Assembly (NCBI GenBank): GCA_051453625.1
Contig: JBOZIK010000001.1
Span: forward strand, 131,431,625 to 131,453,562
Direction: 5' to 3'
Source: Welwitschia mirabilis
Taxonomy: Eukaryota > Gnetophyta > Gnetopsida > Welwitschiales
Length of the DNA stretch: 21,938 nucleotides
Both the position numbers and the translations under genes were made by a program. Of the stretch, positions 18,542 to 21,938 are shown one piece after another. The notes beneath the pieces are model-generated. The model had not been told where the DNA came from and ran no database searches. It saw only the letters and a list, made by a program, of their open reading frames with translations. Numbering within the stretch: position 1 is the first letter of the stretch; each line of letters opens with the position of its first letter.

Positions 18542-18716
18542 CGGAATGTATTCAGTGAAGAATTGTGGGACTTCTGCTGAAGCTCCCTAGGATGATCCAC
18601 TGGTCGTTCAAGTTAATTACTTTGTTGTTAATTTGGACGGCAATCTCATTTCCAACAATTTGCCTGATCTTGTTCAGAGGTCATAATTGAAACTTAACCT
18701 TTAATTTTCTTCAACA

Positions 18717-18721
18717 ATAAG
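18717..18721 (+). repeat. right target-site duplication, ATAAG
   Basis: Five bases directly after the LTR; the partner is GTAAG at 8538-8542. Confidence 0.6.
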
Positions 18722-19372
18722 GCTTGGACATTGTCTGGTCTTTGGCACACATTTGCACAGCATAATCCTTTACAAAGGAGTCCAGAATAAACCTCCTTTG
18801 GAATGCATGGACAGAGTCCTTCAAGGTGTTAGGTCAAGTGAAGGGGTGGTACAACTCCTCCATCTCTTTCATCCTCCTGTGAGTTAGTCCTTGGTGGCAA
18901 CATGTTCTTTAGGTCGACCATCAAAGTTGGAGAGCTTATAGTTTTGGAGATGTCCTGACAAGTTTTCCATTGTTGGCATGTTCCCTTTTGCTCTACTGGG
19001 TTCCAGTTCTGGCTTTTATGCTCTCCACCCTTAGATGCAAGCCACCGTTGCTTTCCAATACTGCATTTCATGGTTTTGCATTTCCTAAGTTGATAGGATG
19101 TGTAATCCCTCTGAATACTTGTTTGCTCTCTACAGTCCTCGCATGCATTTCATCAAACACCTGGGTGCTCTCTTGTTGGAGCTAGTTAATTACTTCTTGA
19201 GCTTGGTTGTTCTCTTAGCATAGGTTGTTGATTCCTTCTTGTACGTTTTCCTTTCCTTCTTGATTCTCATCTTAATATAGCTTTCTAGCATATGTTTCGC
19301 GGACTCTTGGCATGTCATGCTTCTTGCAGTTTCACACTTTGGTGTGTCAGGTGGTCTATGTGGAAGCCCCAT
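18717..19372 (-). pseudogene. upstream half of an older retrotransposon gag, interrupted by the copia element
   Basis: On the minus strand one frame from 19372 reads MGLPHRPPDTPKCETARSMT and a Lys/Glu-rich stretch with KMRIKKERKTYKKES. After a shift it continues LQQESTQVFDEMHARTVES and VFRGITHPINLGNAKP. A later block reads NYKLSNFDGRPKEHVATK and, nearest the insertion, LKDSVHAFQRRFILDSFV then AKDQTMSKP. The charged helical N-terminal part and the AFQRRFI type motif suggest Gag of a plant LTR element, probably Ty3/gypsy. The frame continues across the copia insertion at 8542. Stops and shifts show an old copy, decayed partly before or since the copia insertion. Confidence 0.45.
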
Positions 19373-20057
19373 ATGAATGTTGGATCATGAATACAACAAT
19401 TGCTGGTCGTAGAGTACAAATTGGCATTTAACCACAATTAAGCATAATGATGATTAAGTGTGCTTAATCATGTAACTTATCTACTAATAGTGGGGTATGT
19501 CTGCTACAAGCGATGCAGGTATGGGCAAGGCGGATCAACAATTAGAGTTGCATGGGAAGCACATGGTCGGCCATTGGTCTGCTTGCGTGGCTAGTCTCCT
19601 CAAAATATTTTTATAATTTTAACCTGAACCTCAGAATGTTCGCTTTTATAATTATTCCTTGCCCATTTCCAAATGAATTTGGATTGCTTACCCATGCTTT
19701 TCTTCCTGCACCCTTTGTTCTTCACTATAGTGTGATACTGTTCTTCCATTCCTGCTGTTCTACTGCTTCTTGGTCTTAAAGCTCCTTCTCAACAAGATTT
19801 GCCCATTCTCTGTTCTTGAAGCAGTAGTACTTCTTGTTTAAAATTTGCCAAGTGCCTAACAATGAAATTTGGTTGTTTCACCAAGTGAATCCTGCAACAG
19901 TGTGAGAAAGAAAGAAGAAAACGACAAAGAAGGAAAAGAATCTGGGGGGTAAAAGGAAAAAAGGAAAAAAAGGCTAGTTGGGCTATTTTAGATCAAGGAT
20001 TGATCTGAAGCGCTCAATGCTGATGCCCTGTGCAATCTAGGCACCTTGCTCCATCAG

Positions 20058-20060
<3 letters not shown>
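19373..20060. other. stretch upstream of the older gag, no firm gene
   Basis: Apart from the short block at 19725-19835 nothing is recognised. Purine-rich DNA (GAAAGAAAGAAGAAAACGAC) lies near 19904-19925. Confidence 0.4.
19725..19835 (-). pseudogene. short coding-like block upstream of the older gag
   Basis: The minus strand reads KKYYCFKNREWANLVEKEL, a stop, then DQEAVEQQEWKNSITL and a stop. Its composition is like the charged N-terminal Gag region and it lies on the same strand, 350 bp upstream of the Gag block at 19372. It may be the N-terminus of the same decayed ORF. Weak support. Confidence 0.2.

Positions 20061-20089
<29 letters not shown>
20061..20089 (+). repeat. (TC)n microsatellite running into a gap
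   Basis: A pure TC dinucleotide tract of at least 29 bases ends at the first N. The true length is unknown. Confidence 0.95.
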
Positions 20090-21006
20090 NNNNNNNNNNN
20101 NNNNNNNNNNNNNNNNNNNNNNNNNNNNNNNNNNNNNNNNNNNNNNNNNNNNNNNNNNNNNNNNNNNNNNNNNNNNNNNNNNNNNNNNNNNNNNNNNNNN
20201 NNNNNNNNNNNNNNNNNNNNNNNNNNNNNNNNNNNNNNNNNNNNNNNNNNNNNNNNNNNNNNNNNNNNNNNNNNNNNNNNNNNNNNNNNNNNNNNNNNNN
20301 NNNNNNNNNNNNNNNNNNNNNNNNNNNNNNNNNNNNNNNNNNNNNNNNNNNNNNNNNNNNNNNNNNNNNNNNNNNNNNNNNNNNNNNNNNNNNNNNNNNN
20401 NNNNNNNNNNNNNNNNNNNNNNNNNNNNNNNNNNNNNNNNNNNNNNNNNNNNNNNNNNNNNNNNNNNNNNNNNNNNNNNNNNNNNNNNNNNNNNNNNNNN
20501 NNNNNNNNNNNNNNNNNNNNNNNNNNNNNNNNNNNNNNNNNNNNNNNNNNNNNNNNNNNNNNNNNNNNNNNNNNNNNNNNNNNNNNNNNNNNNNNNNNNN
20601 NNNNNNNNNNNNNNNNNNNNNNNNNNNNNNNNNNNNNNNNNNNNNNNNNNNNNNNNNNNNNNNNNNNNNNNNNNNNNNNNNNNNNNNNNNNNNNNNNNNN
20701 NNNNNNNNNNNNNNNNNNNNNNNNNNNNNNNNNNNNNNNNNNNNNNNNNNNNNNNNNNNNNNNNNNNNNNNNNNNNNNNNNNNNNNNNNNNNNNNNNNNN
20801 NNNNNNNNNNNNNNNNNNNNNNNNNNNNNNNNNNNNNNNNNNNNNNNNNNNNNNNNNNNNNNNNNNNNNNNNNNNNNNNNNNNNNNNNNNNNNNNNNNNN
20901 NNNNNNNNNNNNNNNNNNNNNNNNNNNNNNNNNNNNNNNNNNNNNNNNNNNNNNNNNNNNNNNNNNNNNNNNNNNNNNNNNNNNNNNNNNNNNNNNNNNN
21001 NNNNNN
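20090..21006. other. assembly gap (917 N)
   Basis: A run of N between a microsatellite and the end of an LTR. The gap plus the visible LTR tail is 993 bases, close to the 1000-bp LTR in this window, so it may hide most of one LTR. Confidence 0.99.
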
Positions 21007-21082
21007 TGATTTTAGTTAAGTAATTAAATTTTGTGATTCACCCTATTCACCCCCCCTCTAGGGTGCCTGTACGATCCTAACA
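21007..21082 (+). repeat. terminal 76 bp of a plus-strand LTR, same copia family
   Basis: It ends CCTAACA at 21082. The segment CACCCTATTCACCCCCCCTC, then TAGGGTGCCTG and GATCCTAACA, matches the end of the 5' LTR (reverse complement of 17802-17848) closely. The orientation is opposite to the element at 8543-18716. No primer site follows (CCCAACATATC), so it is a solo LTR or a 3' LTR. Confidence 0.8.
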
Positions 21083-21787
21083 CCCAACATATCAAATCAG
21101 ATTCCTATTTTTTTGTATCCTATTAACTCAACCCTAATACTTATTTATGTGTTGGTTAAATGTCATATCTTTTCACATCACACATTTTTCTTATGCCATG
21201 TTATGCTTAGATAGCTTAACATTGGCATTTATAATATTTTTATAAGGATGATAATCATGGTAATAATGTTATTGGCTAAGCATCCTAAATAGTTATTGAA
21301 GTGAAGAACACATTATAATGGAACAACATTTTTCCTGCTACCATTTGCTTACTATTATTTAAGTAGTCATTAGAAAGTGTTTTATTCCTCTTTAACTCCA
21401 AGAATTCCAAGAATTCTCTTGCATGTATTCACCTTCTTTGTTAGTCAACTGGGTGATTTTCATCATTTTTCAACCTTTTTGCAGAACTCTTTGAATCTTG
21501 TGAATGACTGATTTTTATGGTATAAGAGATAGGTCTAGTTGTAACATGTAAAATCATTTACAAGTAGCGGATAAAAATTATGCCTTCCTCTCCTCGCAGT
21601 CCCATCCATCAATCATACATTGGAATGTACCAATTCTGAAGGCCAGGTTCTCCTTTGTTCAAGTACTTCAAGTGTTGATTGTGTTAACCTTCCTCTTTGA
21701 CAATTCTTACACAATCTAGGCTCCACACTTGGTTGTGGAATCCCTTTTGCATGTTTGTCTAGGGTTTTAGGTAGATGTGGTTCAAAT
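21083..21787. other. 705-bp AT-rich interval between two same-family LTR pieces
   Basis: No gag, pol, primer site or polypurine tract is seen. It may be host DNA or the unrelated interior of a short non-autonomous element. Confidence 0.4.
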
Positions 21788-21938
21788 TGTAGAGATGATG
21801 GGTTTCAATGATGAACGAAGAACTGGTTTCAGCACATCGTTTCTTGTAGTAATTCAGAAGTTGTGCCAGACGGGACGTCCGCCCTGCTAACTGGGACGTC
21901 CGACCCTGAACGCAGTCCAAATATATGGGGACGTCCGC
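21788..21938 (+). repeat. start of a further LTR of the same copia family, cut by window end
   Basis: GGTTTCAATGATGA (21800-21813) matches AGTTTCAATGATGA near the start of the 3' LTR. The run GGGACGTCCG...AACTGGGACGTCCG...CTGAAC matches the LTR's box region in order. It contains three perfect GGACGTCC boxes at 21873, 21894 and 21929. The exact start is uncertain; TGTAGAGATG at 21788 is the best TG candidate. Confidence 0.55.

Larger units (their letters stand above)
8543..18716 (-). mobile_element. full-length Ty1/copia LTR retrotransposon, SIRE/Maximus-like, degenerate
   Basis: 10,174 bp with TG...CA LTRs of 1000 and 915 bp, primer site, polypurine tract, and domains in copia order on the minus strand: gag, protease, integrase remnant, reverse transcriptase, RNase H. 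A third ORF lies downstream of pol, and about 2.4 kb separates pol from the 3' LTR. The long LTRs, extra 3' ORF, large gag with C-terminal coiled coil and the EKEPPKKQGIALK segment all point to the SIRE/Maximus lineage by family knowledge. Multiple stops, frameshifts, loss of catalytic residues and a 1.9-kb replacement in integrase make it non-functional. In the best-conserved LTR segment I count about one difference per eight bases, so the insertion is old. Confidence 0.93.
17802..18716 (-). repeat. 5' LTR of the copia element
   Basis: 915 bp. On the minus strand it starts TGTTGAAG and ends GATCCTAACA against the primer site. It contains the hairpin CACCCTAGAGGGGGTG (17817-17832 on the plus strand), a TATA box and the paired-box array. 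It is shorter than the 3' LTR mainly through a deletion of about 95 bp near 17850. Confidence 0.92.

Overview
The window is nuclear DNA from a flowering plant, seen as a draft assembly with five N gaps (939-1628, 2139-2238, 11680-11689, 14865-15119, 20090-21006). It is AT-rich and intron-like or intergenic on the left, and dominated by nested LTR retrotransposons on the right. No intact protein-coding gene lies fully inside it. The species cannot be named from the sequence.

Left part (1-8190): mostly featureless AT-rich DNA. Two places look like host exons on the plus strand. One is a possible 18-nt microexon plus terminal exon and poly(A) signal at 68-390. The other is a 102-nt in-frame cassette at 4681-4782 with good splice sites. 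There is also a GC-rich patch with a 13-bp stem-loop and short tandem repeats next to a gap (1629-1890), and a 94-bp tandem duplication at 3534-3715.

Centre (8543-18716): a full-length Ty1/copia element of about 10.2 kb on the minus strand, most like the SIRE/Maximus lineage. Read on the minus strand it runs: 5' LTR (18716-17802), initiator-Met tRNA primer site (17799-17787), gag with zinc knuckle and coiled coil, protease, a disrupted integrase, reverse transcriptase (YVDD), RNase H, a third ORF of the env-like type, polypurine tract (9556-9543), 3' LTR (9542-8543). A probable 5-bp target duplication (one mismatch) flanks it. Every ORF carries stops and frameshifts and the LTRs have diverged clearly, so the copy is old and dead. 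About 1.9 kb of foreign DNA (13976-15917) sits where the integrase core should be. It contains two direct-repeat segments and a lysine-rich, organelle-like decayed ORF on the opposite strand.

The copia element landed inside an older, decayed retrotransposon gag on the same strand. The gag reads 19372-18717, then resumes in frame at 8542 and ends in a zinc-knuckle remnant near 8235.

Right part (18717-21938): the older gag remnant, a (TC)n tract running into a 917-base gap, then the terminal 76 bp of a plus-strand LTR of the same copia family, about 700 bp of AT-rich DNA, and the start of a further LTR of that family cut by the window end.

The most notable signal is in the LTRs. Four pairs of an 8-bp palindromic box (consensus GGACGTCC), with the two boxes of each pair 21-23 bp apart, lie 150-380 bp upstream of the LTR TATA box. 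The pairing is kept in both LTRs of the element, and the one complete pair visible in the right-edge copy has the same spacing.
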